From the NCBI GenBank assembly GCA_036500345.1, contig DASYCE010000003.1, positions 1 to 51,764 on the forward strand: DNA of 51,764 nt, written 5' to 3'. The stretch is from Gemmatimonadales bacterium (GTDB lineage: Bacteria > Gemmatimonadota > Gemmatimonadetes > Gemmatimonadales > GWC2-71-9). Of this stretch, positions 24,688 to 33,783 are shown piece after piece. The translations under genes and the position numbers were made by a program. The notes under the pieces were generated by a model that saw only the letters and a list, made by a program, of their open reading frames with translations, had not been told where the DNA came from and did not search any database. Each line of letters starts with the position of its first letter. Within the stretch, counting starts at the first letter, position 1.

Positions 24688-26183
24688 TCTGCTCCCTGCG
24701 GCAGCGCATCCGCCCACTGGTGCGCAGCATCGAAGATGGCGTTGAGCCATGCCGGGCCGAATCGGCCCAGGTAGACCGGTGAGATCAGGACCCGTTCCTG
24801 CGGCGCGCCACGAGGGCGGAGCCCCTGTAGTAACCGTTGATATTGCGCGTGGGCGATGGTGGTGCGCCGCCGCAGGTGCCGCTGCAGGGAGGCGTCGATC
24901 TCGCCGGTGATCTCGCCGAGGCGCCGCATCCGGCCGGCGACGGAACGGGAAAGGACCGGATCAATCCGCTTGCCGGCGGCGCCGACGACCGGTGCGCTTC
25001 GGGCGATCTGTTTCCTGAGCGCTTCGAGCGCCTGCCGTGCATCAGCCGGAAAATCACGTTCGAGAATCGAGCGTCCGAGTGTGCCGTCGTCGTGGAGCAC
25101 CTCGTCCGCCGTGATGCCCAATCGTTCCAGGAGCCGCTCGGCCCACGGCGCGACCACGGTGCCCGCCCAGCGCGGTACCGGCACCTGATGCGTCACGCCG
25201 AAGCGCGGATAGAGTGCGCTGCTCTGATGCTCGAGATAGCGCATCTCCGCAGGGCCAGCGGCGTAAGCCACGGTAGGAAGGAGTGCCGCCTCGATCACCG
25301 GACGCAGGAGCACGTTGGCCGAGAAACGCTCGGGCTCGCGCTGGAGCAGGTCGTCGAGCTGGGCCGTGGTGAAGCGATCGCCGGACCGGCGCGTGCGGAA
25401 GCCGCTGCCGTCGATCATCAACCGTTCTCTTCCCGCGGCAGTGGTGAGGAAGACGAGCGATGCGCCCTCTCCACTCGCGATCCCGGTGCCGGCGTCGGGA
25501 AGCGCGGCCAACGCCTGATCGAGTTCGGCCGCGCGCGTCAAGGCATCCGAGAGGATCGGCGCCTGCGCCACCTTCGCGGCGCGGTGGGTCGGGTCGAAAC
25601 AGAGGATGCCTGCGGGAGCAAGAATTTCAGCGATCGCGCCGGCGAACGACTGGTGAATCGTGCTCCCGGCGACGTAGTGCCGTCCAAGCCACGTCATCGT
25701 CTCATCGGCGCGGGGCCCAGGCGGCAGCGACCTGCGCAATTGCTCGAGCCCGACGGCGATCACCGGCGGCAGCGGTTCCTGCGACATCGGCCGCTGCGGT
25801 TCCGATGCTGGTCGGGCGGGGAGCCGCCAATCGACCAGCGTGCCCACCTGATCGACCCACGTCGCTGCGCTCGCCTCGGCGTAGTCGTGGTCGTCGCCCG
25901 CGACCCAGAAGATCGGAATGACCGGCCGCTGCCACCGGCGTTCGAGGACGGCGGCCAGCGCGGCAGCTGAGAGCGCCTTGTGCACGGTGAAGATCGGCCC
26001 GGTGAAGAGCCCCGGTTGCTGCCCCGTGGTCACAACGAGGGCCCGCGGGTCGCGGAGCCGCTCGCGTTGGACCGCCGTGCCCGGCGCATCGATCAGGGCG
26101 GCGTCGAGTTCGTGACGCCACGTCGCGGAACGCGGAGGCACGGACGGGAGGGGGCCGATCGGATGCGAGATTAGGCGCAGCAA
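24684..26183 (-). CDS. bshC: Bacillithiol biosynthesis cysteine-adding enzyme BshC
   Basis: About 499 residues from the TTG at 26183, which has AAGGGAG 9 bases upstream and begins one base after the rlmH stop. ATG 26213 (509 residues) is the alternative. The family marks TTGQQPGLFTGPIFTVHKA (about 51-69) and PIFWVAGDDHDYAEA (about 88-102) are present. BshC joins cysteine to GlcN-malate to finish bacillithiol, a low-molecular-weight thiol. Genes bshA and bshB are not in this window. The length is a little below the roughly 540 residues typical of Bacillus. Confidence 0.92.
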   Translation of the reverse strand: MLRLISHPIGPLPSVPPRSATWRHELDAALIDAPGTAVQRERLRDPRALVVTTGQQPGLFTGPIFTVHKALSAAALAAVLERRWQRPVIPIFWVAGDDHDYAEASAATWVDQVGTLVDWRLPARPASEPQRPMSQEPLPPVIAVGLEQLRRSLPPGPRADETMTWLGRHYVAGSTIHQSFAGAIAEILAPAGILCFDPTHRAAKVAQAPILSDALTRAAELDQALAALPDAGTGIASGEGASLVFLTTAAGRERLMIDGSGFRTRRSGDRFTTAQLDDLLQREPERFSANVLLRPVIEAALLPTVAYAAGPAEMRYLEHQSSALYPRFGVTHQVPVPRWAGTVVAPWAERLLERLGITADEVLHDDGTLGRSILERDFPADARQALEALRKQIARSAPVVGAAGKRIDPVLSRSVAGRMRRLGEITGEIDASLQRHLRRRTTIAHAQYQRLLQGLRPRGAPQERVLISPVYLGRFGPAWLNAIFDAAHQWADALPQGAE

Positions 26184-26184
26184 C

Positions 26185-26652
26185 TCAGGGGGCTCCCTTG
26201 TGATACGGCTCACCGCGCAGAATGGTACTCGCGCGGTACAGCTGTTCCATCATCACCACCCGTGCCAGCTCATGCGGCAGGGTCAGCGGCCCGAGGCTCC
26301 ATCGTACCGTGGCGCGCCGGCGGACATCATCCGAAACGCCTTCCGCACCGCCCAGGACCACCGCATGATCCCTGGCGCTCGCCCGCCATCGATCGAGTCG
26401 CGTGGCGAGCATCTCGCTCGACCAGGGCTCGCCCTCGCGGTCGAGCAAGACCACCGGTGTACCGGCGGGAAGCGCGGCGATCAGGCGCTCCCCTTCGATC
26501 TCGCGCTGGCGGGCGACCGACGGCGCCCGCCCTGCTTCACGCACCTCCTGCTCGGACACCGCAACGTAACGGCGCAACCGGCGCAGGTAATCGTCGCACA
26601 CCTCGCGCAGCGCAGGGCGCAGCTTGCCAACCGCCACGACCCGGAGCTGCAT
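26185..26652 (-). CDS. rlmH: 23S rRNA (pseudouridine1915-N3)-methyltransferase RlmH
   Basis: A 155-residue SPOUT methyltransferase that methylates pseudouridine 1915 in helix 69 of 23S rRNA. The knot is at the C-terminal half, with VVLGGAEGVSDDVRRRA (about 98-114). The conserved tail LYRASTILRGEPYHKG ends the protein (about 138-153). It overlaps the dehydrogenase stop by one base (TGATG). Confidence 0.95.
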   Translation of the reverse strand: MQLRVVAVGKLRPALREVCDDYLRRLRRYVAVSEQEVREAGRAPSVARQREIEGERLIAALPAGTPVVLLDREGEPWSSEMLATRLDRWRASARDHAVVLGGAEGVSDDVRRRATVRWSLGPLTLPHELARVVMMEQLYRASTILRGEPYHKGAP

Positions 26653-27962
26653 CAGGCATACAGCCCGCGCATCCGGTGCATCGCGGCGACCCGATCGATC
26701 GCCTGCATGTACGCACCGATGCGCATGCTCACCTTGTGCTTCTCCGACATGTTGTGCACTTCGTTGAACGACCGCGTCATGATGTCGTGGAGACGCTCAT
26801 TCACCGTTGCTTCGTCCCAGAAATAGCCGCTGCGATCCTGCGCCCACTCGAAGTACGACACGGTGACGCCGCCGGCGTTGGCCAGAATGTCCGGAATGAC
26901 ATAGACGCCCTTGCGATCGAGGACCTCGTCTGCCTGTGCGGTGGTTGGCCCGTTGGCGCCTTCGCAGATGATCTTCGCCTGGATATCGTTGGCGTTTCGG
27001 CTGGTGATCACATTTTCCAGGGCAGCCGGCACCAGGACGTCGCACTTGAGCGCCAGAAGCTCTTCGTTGGTCACTCGCGTGCCCTTGCGATATCCCTCGA
27101 GAAATTTCTTCTCACGGACCCACTTGAGGCAGTCGGCCATGTCGAGGCCCTTGCTGTTGTAAATCCCGCCGCTCTTGTCGCTGACGGCGACGATCTTCAT
27201 CCCCGCGTCCGCCATCAGGCGCGCAGCGGTCGATCCGACATTGCCGAATCCCTGCACCGCCACCGTCGTTCCGGATGCCTTCATCTTGCGCTGGGCGAGG
27301 GCGGCCAGCGTCACGACGAGACAGCCGCGGCCCGTCGCATCGCGACGGCCGAGCGAGCCCCCCATCGCCACCGGCTTCCCGGTGACGACGCCAGTGACGG
27401 TATGGCGCTTGTGCATCGAGTAGGTGTCCATGATCCACGCCATTACCCGTTCGTTGGTATTGACGTCGGGAGCGGGCACGTCGGATTCGGGGCCGAGCAC
27501 TTCGATGATCGCCGACGTGTAGCGGCGAGTCACCTTCTCGACTTCCCGATCTGACATCGTCGCCGGATCGCAGATCACGCCGCCCTTGGCGCCGCCGAAG
27601 GGGAGGTTGACTACGGCGCATTTCCACGTCATCCAGGCCGCGAGCGCCTTCACCTCATCGAGCGACACATTGAGGTCGAAGCGGATTCCGCCCTTGGCAG
27701 GACCGCGCGACGTGTTGTGGAGCACGCGGAACCCGGTGTAGACCTCGATCTCACCGTTGTCGCGGGAGATCGGCACCGAGACGATGATCTGCTTCTCCGG
27801 TGCGCGAAGGACGCGGTAGAGTCCCGGCTCGAGCTTCAGATGCGTCGCCGCATCGTCGAACCGCGACATCATCGCTTCGAATGGGTTCCCTTCCGCGGCA
27901 AATCTGCGGTCGCGATCCGGTTTCATCAGGGGTGCCTTCGCGGACGACTTCGATGCAGCCAT
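26652..27962 (-). CDS. Glu/Leu/Phe/Val dehydrogenase, probably glutamate dehydrogenase
   Basis: A 436-residue enzyme for reversible oxidative deamination of glutamate to 2-oxoglutarate. The substrate site has [19 protein letters not shown] (about 86-104) and the catalytic-Lys motif LPFGGAKGG (about 119-127). The nucleotide domain has [14 protein letters not shown] (about 224-237). The start ATG 27962 has GGAGAGG just upstream; an ATG 21 bases further up is less favoured. An NAD-type GudB/RocG enzyme fits, but coenzyme preference cannot be fixed here. A 42-base gap separates it from lpxK. Confidence 0.92.
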   Translation of the reverse strand: MAASKSSAKAPLMKPDRDRRFAAEGNPFEAMMSRFDDAATHLKLEPGLYRVLRAPEKQIIVSVPISRDNGEIEVYTGFRVLHNTSRGPAKGGIRFDLNVSLDEVKALAAWMTWKCAVVNLPFGGAKGGVICDPATMSDREVEKVTRRYTSAIIEVLGPESDVPAPDVNTNERVMAWIMDTYSMHKRHTVTGVVTGKPVAMGGSLGRRDATGRGCLVVTLAALAQRKMKASGTTVAVQGFGNVGSTAARLMADAGMKIVAVSDKSGGIYNSKGLDMADCLKWVREKKFLEGYRKGTRVTNEELLALKCDVLVPAALENVITSRNANDIQAKIICEGANGPTTAQADEVLDRKGVYVIPDILANAGGVTVSYFEWAQDRSGYFWDEATVNERLHDIMTRSFNEVHNMSEKHKVSMRIGAYMQAIDRVAAMHRMRGLYA

Positions 27963-28004
27963 GATCCTCTCCGTACTCGTCAATTCGAGGGTTGAGAAAA
28001 GTAT

Positions 28005-29036
28005 TCAGCGCCCGACCACACGACCGAGCGCTTCCCGCAATGCATCTTCGCCGGCTTCGAACGTCACGTCCAGGAGCGCCACCGACGGTTCCGGAACGCT
28101 TGCGGGCCATCGGTGGCGCAGCTTCACCGCATCCTTCGCCGTGACGACGACACGATCGGCGCGGCGGGCGGCATGCGCCAGCCATGCGACATCCTCGTCG
28201 CGAAAGATGTGATGATCCTTCCAGGTGGCGACCTGCACCTGCGCGCCGGTCCGCTTGACCTGCGCCACGAACGACGCCGGATCGGCAATCGCGCTCGCCA
28301 CGACCACGCGCTGTCCGCTGAGCGATGCCACCGACGACTCCCGCGCCGTCACGAGGCCGCGCAGACGAGAGAGGTCGAGACGTGCGAGCGCCACAGCCTT
28401 CCCGGTGCGAGCGCGTACCTCGGCGACGAGACCGTCGGCGATCTCCCGGCTGGCCCGCTTGCGCGTCACGATCACCAGGTCGGCGCGATCGAGCGCACCA
28501 AATCCTTCGCGCCAGGGGCCGGCCGGCAGGGGCCACCGGACAGCCTGCGTTGATTCCGCACTGATGAGGCAGATGTTGAGGTCGGGCCGAATATCGAGCC
28601 TTTGATATGCGTCGTCGAGCACCGCGATCACGGCGCCATCGGCCACCGCCCGCGTCGCCGCACCTCTGCGATCGGGGTCGGCGATGACGATCGCCTCGGG
28701 AACGGTCTCGCGATGGACCTCGACTTCGTCGTCGCCGACACCGCGGAGCAGGATCGCAGGCCGAATCCCCTGCGCCGCGTACTGGGCGGCGATCCACCCG
28801 GTGATCGGCGTCTTCCCCGACCCGCCCACCGACAGATTCCCCACCGCCACGCTCGGCAGTGCGAGTGGCGCCGCCGAACTGATCCCGCGGCGATACGCCC
28901 ATCGGCGCGTCGCCATTGCAGCGCTCCAGAGGGCGCTCGCAGGGAGGAGTGCGCCGCGAGTGATTTTCGCGCCTGCATCGCCGCTGGTCCAGAGCCAGCG
29001 GATAAAGCGGTGCGAATCGCCGCGGCGCGCGGTCAA
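28005..29036 (-). CDS. lpxK: Tetraacyldisaccharide 4'-kinase
   Basis: A 343-residue membrane-anchored P-loop kinase that phosphorylates the 4' position of the lipid A disaccharide to give lipid IVA. The P-loop is VGNLSVGGSGKTP (about 64-76), preceded by a hydrophobic N-terminal segment. The metal-binding Asp lies in VLDDAYQ (about 139-145). It is coupled to the DUF374 gene by a 4-base overlap, and lpxB is the gene before that. Confidence 0.93.
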   Translation of the reverse strand: MTARRGDSHRFIRWLWTSGDAGAKITRGALLPASALWSAAMATRRWAYRRGISSAAPLALPSVAVGNLSVGGSGKTPITGWIAAQYAAQGIRPAILLRGVGDDEVEVHRETVPEAIVIADPDRRGAATRAVADGAVIAVLDDAYQRLDIRPDLNICLISAESTQAVRWPLPAGPWREGFGALDRADLVIVTRKRASREIADGLVAEVRARTGKAVALARLDLSRLRGLVTARESSVASLSGQRVVVASAIADPASFVAQVKRTGAQVQVATWKDHHIFRDEDVAWLAHAARRADRVVVTAKDAVKLRHRWPASVPEPSVALLDVTFEAGEDALREALGRVVGR

Positions 29037-29665
29037 CAGGCCAGCTCGCGTTCGACGTGTGCCAGTGCAGCCTTGCAGCGCGCCAATCCCTCTGCCAATC
29101 CGTCCGGGCCCGAACTCACCGAAAACGGTTCACCATAGGCAACGTCGATCTGGGCGAACGGCTTCGGGACGAGCATTCGATCCCACGAACCCATCGACCA
29201 TGCTGACGCGCTCACGGCGTGGAGCGGGAGAATCTGCGCGCCGGCACGCTGTGCGGCGCGAACGATGCCGGGCTTGATGTCGCGGCGCGGTCCGCGCGGA
29301 CCATCCGGGGTGATCGCCACGGTGCACCCGTCATCGAGCGCCCGGATCGCGCCGAGGAGCGCGCGGGCTCCTCCGCGTGTGGACGAACCCTGCACCAGGT
29401 GATACCCCAGACGCTGGGCGTAGTCGGCGAGATATCGCCCTTCGCGCGCTTCACTCACGACGATGGCGATCTGCTGCTTGCGGTGCTGCCAGAGCAGCGG
29501 GAGGAGTGCCTCGTGCCAGAGCAGGAAAATGAATGGACGCCGGCTGGCGACGAGATCTTCCCAGCGATCGGGTCGATGCACGCGAATCCGCCAGGAGCGG
29601 ACCAGCGGATTGATCACGGCCGGGGCAACCAGCCGCACGACGCCAGGAGACAACCTGAATTTCAC
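29033..29665 (-). CDS. DUF374 lysophospholipid acyltransferase family protein
   Basis: A 210-residue protein of the acyltransferase superfamily that includes PlsC and LpxL. The HxxxxE/D-like catalytic motif is LLWHEALLPLL (about 48-58), and PDGPRGPRRDIKPGIVRAAQ (about 119-138) is the substrate-binding block. In other Gram-negative bacteria DUF374 genes lie beside lpxK or waaA and may add a secondary acyl chain to lipid A. No classic lpxL or lpxM is present in the window, so this gene could fill that role (inference). Confidence 0.86.
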   Translation of the reverse strand: MKFRLSPGVVRLVAPAVINPLVRSWRIRVHRPDRWEDLVASRRPFIFLLWHEALLPLLWQHRKQQIAIVVSEAREGRYLADYAQRLGYHLVQGSSTRGGARALLGAIRALDDGCTVAITPDGPRGPRRDIKPGIVRAAQRAGAQILPLHAVSASAWSMGSWDRMLVPKPFAQIDVAYGEPFSVSSGPDGLAEGLARCKAALAHVERELAC

Positions 29666-30768
29666 GCGGCAAGGAGCTCCCCGGCGAGTTGCGCCACGCG
29701 GTCGCTCGCCCCCGGGCCGCCGAGTCGGCGCCGGACCTCTGCCAGCCCGATGCGTTGCGCCCGCGCTTCGTCGGAATCGCGGTGCAGTAACGGCCGGGTT
29801 CCGGCGACCAACGTCTCCACCGAGAGGCGTCCCTGCAGGAGTTCCGGGACGATTTCACGTTCGGCGATCAGATTGGGAAGTGCCACCCATCGGGCCGTCA
29901 GCAGGCGGCGCATCAATTTCGCCGAGACGGCATTCATCGAGTACGCGACTACCATCGGAACATCGGCGAGCGCCGCCTGCAACGTGGTGGTGCCGGATTT
30001 CGCAATGACTGCATCGGCGGCGGCGAGAATGCGACTCGAATCGTCCCGAAGAATCCGGAGCCGTTCGGCGCCGTCGTATTGTCCCCATGACGTCGCGGCC
30101 ACGAGCACCTCGGTGGCATCACCGGCGTCGAGCAACTGTATCGCCGCGTCGCGCATGACGGGCCAGAGGCGGGCTACCTCGTGGTGGCGCGATCCCGGAA
30201 AGATCGCGAGCACCCGTGCGCCCGGTGCGATGCCAAGCGCGGCCCGCGCGGCTTCCCGGCACGGTGGTGCGTCGCCGTCGAGGAGTGGGTGTCCAACGAA
30301 GGTCGCCTCGACGCCTACCCGCTCGAAGAAGCGCGGCTCGAAGGGGAGGATCACAGCCAGGCGGTCAACGGCCCGGGCAAACCGTACCGCGCGCCCCGGC
30401 CACCACCCCCAGAGCTGCGGTGCGATGTACCAGAGCACCGGAATCCCGCTGCGCTTGGCGGCGCGAGCCAGCCGCGCATGGAAGCCGGGATAGTCGATCG
30501 GGATCACCAGATCGTACCGGTGCGCGCGAAACGCTCGGACCAGTTCGCGCTCGAGACGCCAGTGCTGCGGAATCTTGCCGACGATCTCCACCAGTCCGAT
30601 GGCGGAGAGGCCCTCGATCGACCGCCGCATCGTGGCGCCGGCCGCCTTCATTTGCGGACCGCCGACGGCTTCGATCTCCGCCTGCGGAAAATGAGCGCGC
30701 AGTGCTGCGATGACGCGGCCGCCGTGCAGATCGCCGGAAGGCTCCCCTGCCGTGACGAGAATCCGCAC
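29662..30768 (-). CDS. lpxB: Lipid-A-disaccharide synthase
   Basis: A 368-residue GT19 glycosyltransferase that joins UDP-diacylglucosamine and lipid X to form the beta-1,6 disaccharide. The family N-terminus TAGEPSGDLHGG is at 6-17. PDYPGFH-like text (IPIDYPGFHARLA, about 94-106) and LAIFPGSRHHEVARLWP (about 196-212) are both conserved. It begins two bases after the upstream oxidoreductase stop. Confidence 0.95.
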   Translation of the reverse strand: MRILVTAGEPSGDLHGGRVIAALRAHFPQAEIEAVGGPQMKAAGATMRRSIEGLSAIGLVEIVGKIPQHWRLERELVRAFRAHRYDLVIPIDYPGFHARLARAAKRSGIPVLWYIAPQLWGWWPGRAVRFARAVDRLAVILPFEPRFFERVGVEATFVGHPLLDGDAPPCREAARAALGIAPGARVLAIFPGSRHHEVARLWPVMRDAAIQLLDAGDATEVLVAATSWGQYDGAERLRILRDDSSRILAAADAVIAKSGTTTLQAALADVPMVVAYSMNAVSAKLMRRLLTARWVALPNLIAEREIVPELLQGRLSVETLVAGTRPLLHRDSDEARAQRIGLAEVRRRLGGPGASDRVAQLAGELLAA

Positions 30769-30770
30769 CG

Positions 30771-31739
30771 TCAGCGACCCAGCGCGGGGACCGGGACGCG
30801 CTGCACGGCGTTGGTCACGTCGAGGGCCAGCGCGAGCGCCGCCCGCCCCTCAGCGGCGCTCACGATTTCGGATTCATCGCCGCGGACGGCTGCAACGAAC
30901 GCTGCGAGCTCCAGCCCGAGAGCGTCGGCTTCGGGAGCGGAGAGCGCCACCGTCTCGACGATCTCCTCGAGGGAGCTGCCGGTGCCTGGGCGCCACCCTT
31001 CCCGAAGGCGCATGAAGGTCGCCTCGCCGGTCGCGAGATCGAGTGAGATGTATCCCGACGGCTGGAAGAGACGCAGGCGGCGGACTCGATCGCGCGCCAC
31101 GCGCGACGACACCATGCTCGCCACTGCGCCCCCCGCGAATTCGACCCGTGCGTTCACGATGTCGAGATGCGGCGAGACGATCGACACTCCGCTGGCGCGA
31201 ACTTCGACCGCCGGTGCCCCGCCGACGAGATGGATCGCCAGGTCGAGGTCATGGATCATCAGGTCGAGCACGACTGCGACGTCGGTCCCGCGTGGCTGAA
31301 ACGGGGCCAGCCGGATCCCCTCGACAAACGCCGGGCGGTCGAGGACGCTGCGCGCCGCGCGCACCGCGCGATTGAACCGTTCGACATGTCCGACGGCGAG
31401 CACCACTCCCGCTGCCTCGGCCGCTGCGACCAGTTCGTCCGCTTCGCCAAGCGTGACCGCCAGCGGCTTCTCCATCAGGACCGCAATCCCCCGCTGCAGA
31501 CAGGCCAGCCCGACGTCGTGGTGCGAGGGTGTCGGGACCGCGACCGTGACGGCGTCCACATTCCGGAGCAGTTCTTCGCTGGTGGCGAACGCTCGGCAAC
31601 CGTGGGTCGCTGCGGCCTCCGCTGCGTGCGCCATGTCGGTGTCGAAGACGCCGACCAGCTCGACGCCAGGCATCGCGGCCAGATGACGTACATGATGGCG
31701 ACCAAGTGCGCCGACACCAATCACCCCGACGCGAATCAC
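30771..31739 (-). CDS. Gfo/Idh/MocA oxidoreductase between lpxA and lpxB (GnnA-like)
   Basis: A 322-residue protein with Rossmann motif VGVIGVGALGRHH (4-16), the EKPLA catalytic block (about 93-97), VGHVERFNRA (about 118-127) and DVAVVLDLMIHDLDLAI (about 148-164). The gene overlaps lpxA by 4 bases and lies 2 bases from lpxB. In Acidithiobacillus ferrooxidans, gnnA and gnnB lie between lpxA and lpxB. GnnA oxidises UDP-GlcNAc at C-3 and GnnB aminates it, giving lipid A with amide-linked chains. Here the gnnA-like gene is present, but no gnnB (DegT-type aminotransferase) is nearby. A GnnA role is likely but not proved. Confidence 0.82.
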   Translation of the reverse strand: MIRVGVIGVGALGRHHVRHLAAMPGVELVGVFDTDMAHAAEAAATHGCRAFATSEELLRNVDAVTVAVPTPSHHDVGLACLQRGIAVLMEKPLAVTLGEADELVAAAEAAGVVLAVGHVERFNRAVRAARSVLDRPAFVEGIRLAPFQPRGTDVAVVLDLMIHDLDLAIHLVGGAPAVEVRASGVSIVSPHLDIVNARVEFAGGAVASMVSSRVARDRVRRLRLFQPSGYISLDLATGEATFMRLREGWRPGTGSSLEEIVETVALSAPEADALGLELAAFVAAVRGDESEIVSAAEGRAALALALDVTNAVQRVPVPALGR

Positions 31740-32512
31740 GCCGGAACGCCGCGCTGGGACGAAGAGACGAATTCGAGGAAGCGGTCGACTTCAGTGGTCG
31801 GCGGAAGATCGGTTCGCGCCCGCTCCAGCGCCTGACCGAGGTTGAGATCGGAATTGAAGCAGAGCCGGTAGGCTCGCTTGAGCGCGGCCACCGTCGCCGG
31901 CGGAAACTTGTGGCGCTGCAGGCCGATGGTGTTGAGGCCGTACAATTCGACCGGGTTGCCGACCGCCTTGACGAACGGCGGAATGTCCTGGCTCACGCGC
32001 GTCATTCCGCCGATGAAGGCGTATTCGCCGATCCGCGCGAACTGGTGCACCGCGACGAGCCCGGAAATCACGACGTAGTCCTCTACCGTCACATGACCGG
32101 CGAGCTGCGTCCCGTTCGCCATGATGACGCCGTCGCCGATATGACAGTCGTGCGCGAGGTGCACGTACGTCATGATGAAGCAGTTGCGTCCGACCGAGGT
32201 CACGCCCGACGCGACTGTGCCGCGGTTGATCGTGGTGAATTCGCGGATGCGCGTATTCTCGCCGATCTCGACCCAGGTCTCCTCGTCGGCGTACTTGAGG
32301 TCCTGGGGCGGACCGCCGAGAATCGACCCGCTGCCCACGCTGACTCCGGCGGCAAGGCGGACGTTGCGCTCGAGTGTGGCCCGCGCCCCGATGCGGCATC
32401 CCCGGGCGATACTCACCGAGGGGCCGATGATGGCGAACGGCCCGATTTCGACATCGCGATCGATCACGGCCGAGGGATCGATCAGCGCCGAGGGATGAAT
32501 GCGTGCGATCAT
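31736..32512 (-). CDS. lpxA: UDP-N-acetylglucosamine acyltransferase
   Basis: A 258-residue left-handed beta-helix enzyme built of hexapeptide repeats. It performs the first step of lipid A synthesis (3-acylation of UDP-GlcNAc or UDP-GlcNAc3N). The catalytic His lies in TYVHLAHDCHIGDG, followed by GLVAVHQFARIGEYAFIGGM. The start ATG 32512 overlaps the lpxC-fabZ stop (ATGA); the upstream open frame was discarded. Ahead of the C-terminal helical domain is GLNTIGLQRHKF, which matches LpxA (GLNLEGLRRRGF-type) rather than LpxD. Confidence 0.96.
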   Translation of the reverse strand: MIARIHPSALIDPSAVIDRDVEIGPFAIIGPSVSIARGCRIGARATLERNVRLAAGVSVGSGSILGGPPQDLKYADEETWVEIGENTRIREFTTINRGTVASGVTSVGRNCFIMTYVHLAHDCHIGDGVIMANGTQLAGHVTVEDYVVISGLVAVHQFARIGEYAFIGGMTRVSQDIPPFVKAVGNPVELYGLNTIGLQRHKFPPATVAALKRAYRLCFNSDLNLGQALERARTDLPPTTEVDRFLEFVSSSQRGVPA

Positions 32513-33783
32513 CGGTCCATCACCGTGGCCATCATGCTCTCCGCCTCGCAGACGACTTGACCATCGACGAACGCGCGACCTCTGGTCTGACAATGCTTGC
32601 CGCGCACGTGTACCACTTCCACTTCGAATCGCAACTGATCGCCGGGAAGAACCGGGCGGCGGAAACGTACCCCGTCGAGGCGGGTGAAGTAGACGACCTT
32701 CGAGTCGGGATCCTCGAAATTACCCATCAGCAGCATCCCGCCGACCTGAGCCATCGCCTCGACGATGAGCACACCCGGCATGATCGGGTGGCCCGGGAAA
32801 TGGCCCGGGAAAAACGGCTCGTTGATCGTGACATTCTTGATGCCGACGATCCGGACCCCTGGTTCGATTTCCACGATCCGGTCGACCAGCAGGAACGGGA
32901 ACCGATGTGGCAGGACCTTCATGATACTGGTGATGTCGAGCCGGGTCGGGTCGGTGCGCTGCGCCTGCCGCGCGATCGCAGTGGCCAGTGCAACATTCCC
33001 CTGATGGCTCGGTCGTTCCGCGATGATGCGCGCATCGACCCGGGCTCCGAGGAGCGTGAGGTCGCCGAGAATGTCGCCCAGCTTGTGGCGCACGAATTCG
33101 TCGGGCCAGCGGAGATCGCCGGTCGCGACCGCCGTATCGGAGAGGACCACGGCGACTTCCTTCGATGCGCCCTGCAGCAACCCTCGCTGCTGCAGCGTCT
33201 CCACTTCGTGGATGAATCCGAAGGTCCGGGCGGGAGCGATTTCACGCGCAAACGTCTCACGCGAAACCGCATAGCTCGCCGACTGCCTCCCGATCACCGG
33301 GTGGTCCCATTCGATCGTCGCGGTGAGCGAGAGTCCACGGCCGGGCGCCACGATGTAGGTGGCATCCCCCTCCTTGACCGTGAATGGCGTCGTGACGCGG
33401 ACCATTGCAGGATCACCTTCGCGCTCCGCGACCCCTGCCTGCTCGATCGCCTCGTACCATGGGAGAAACGACCCGTCCAGGATCGGCGGCTCCGGGCCGT
33501 CGATCGCAATCAGCAGGTCGTCGAGCTCCCACGCGTGCGCGGCGGCAAGGAGATGCTCGACGGTGTCGACGGTGGCACCGCCGGCCGAGAGGCCGGTCCG
33601 GCGTTCGGTCGCTTCGACGTTGGCGATTCTCGCCGGAATGAGCGGCCGGGCGGGAAGATCGTCGCGCCGGAAGACGATGCCGGCGCCCGGCTCTCCCGCG
33701 CTCAGCCGCACGCGCGAGTGCGCTCCGGTATGGAGGCCGGTGCCGCTCAGTTCAACCGAACCGGCAAGGGTACGTCTAGGCAT
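32509..33783 (-). CDS. lpxC: Bifunctional LpxC deacetylase / FabZ dehydratase
   Basis: A 424-residue fusion. Residues 1-280 are LpxC, the zinc deacetylase that commits lipid A synthesis. They contain [11 protein letters not shown] (about 72-82), [16 protein letters not shown] with zinc ligands, and the third His in SHQGN. Residues about 285-424 are FabZ (HotDog) 3-hydroxyacyl-ACP dehydratase, with [13 protein letters not shown] and [16 protein letters not shown]...E as the active-site tunnel. The same fusion is known from Bacteroidota and relatives. Both activities draw on the same 3-hydroxyacyl-ACP pool. ATG 33783 overlaps lpxD by 8 bases. Confidence 0.95.
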   Translation of the reverse strand: MPRRTLAGSVELSGTGLHTGAHSRVRLSAGEPGAGIVFRRDDLPARPLIPARIANVEATERRTGLSAGGATVDTVEHLLAAAHAWELDDLLIAIDGPEPPILDGSFLPWYEAIEQAGVAEREGDPAMVRVTTPFTVKEGDATYIVAPGRGLSLTATIEWDHPVIGRQSASYAVSRETFAREIAPARTFGFIHEVETLQQRGLLQGASKEVAVVLSDTAVATGDLRWPDEFVRHKLGDILGDLTLLGARVDARIIAERPSHQGNVALATAIARQAQRTDPTRLDITSIMKVLPHRFPFLLVDRIVEIEPGVRIVGIKNVTINEPFFPGHFPGHPIMPGVLIVEAMAQVGGMLLMGNFEDPDSKVVYFTRLDGVRFRRPVLPGDQLRFEVEVVHVRGKHCQTRGRAFVDGQVVCEAESMMATVMDR

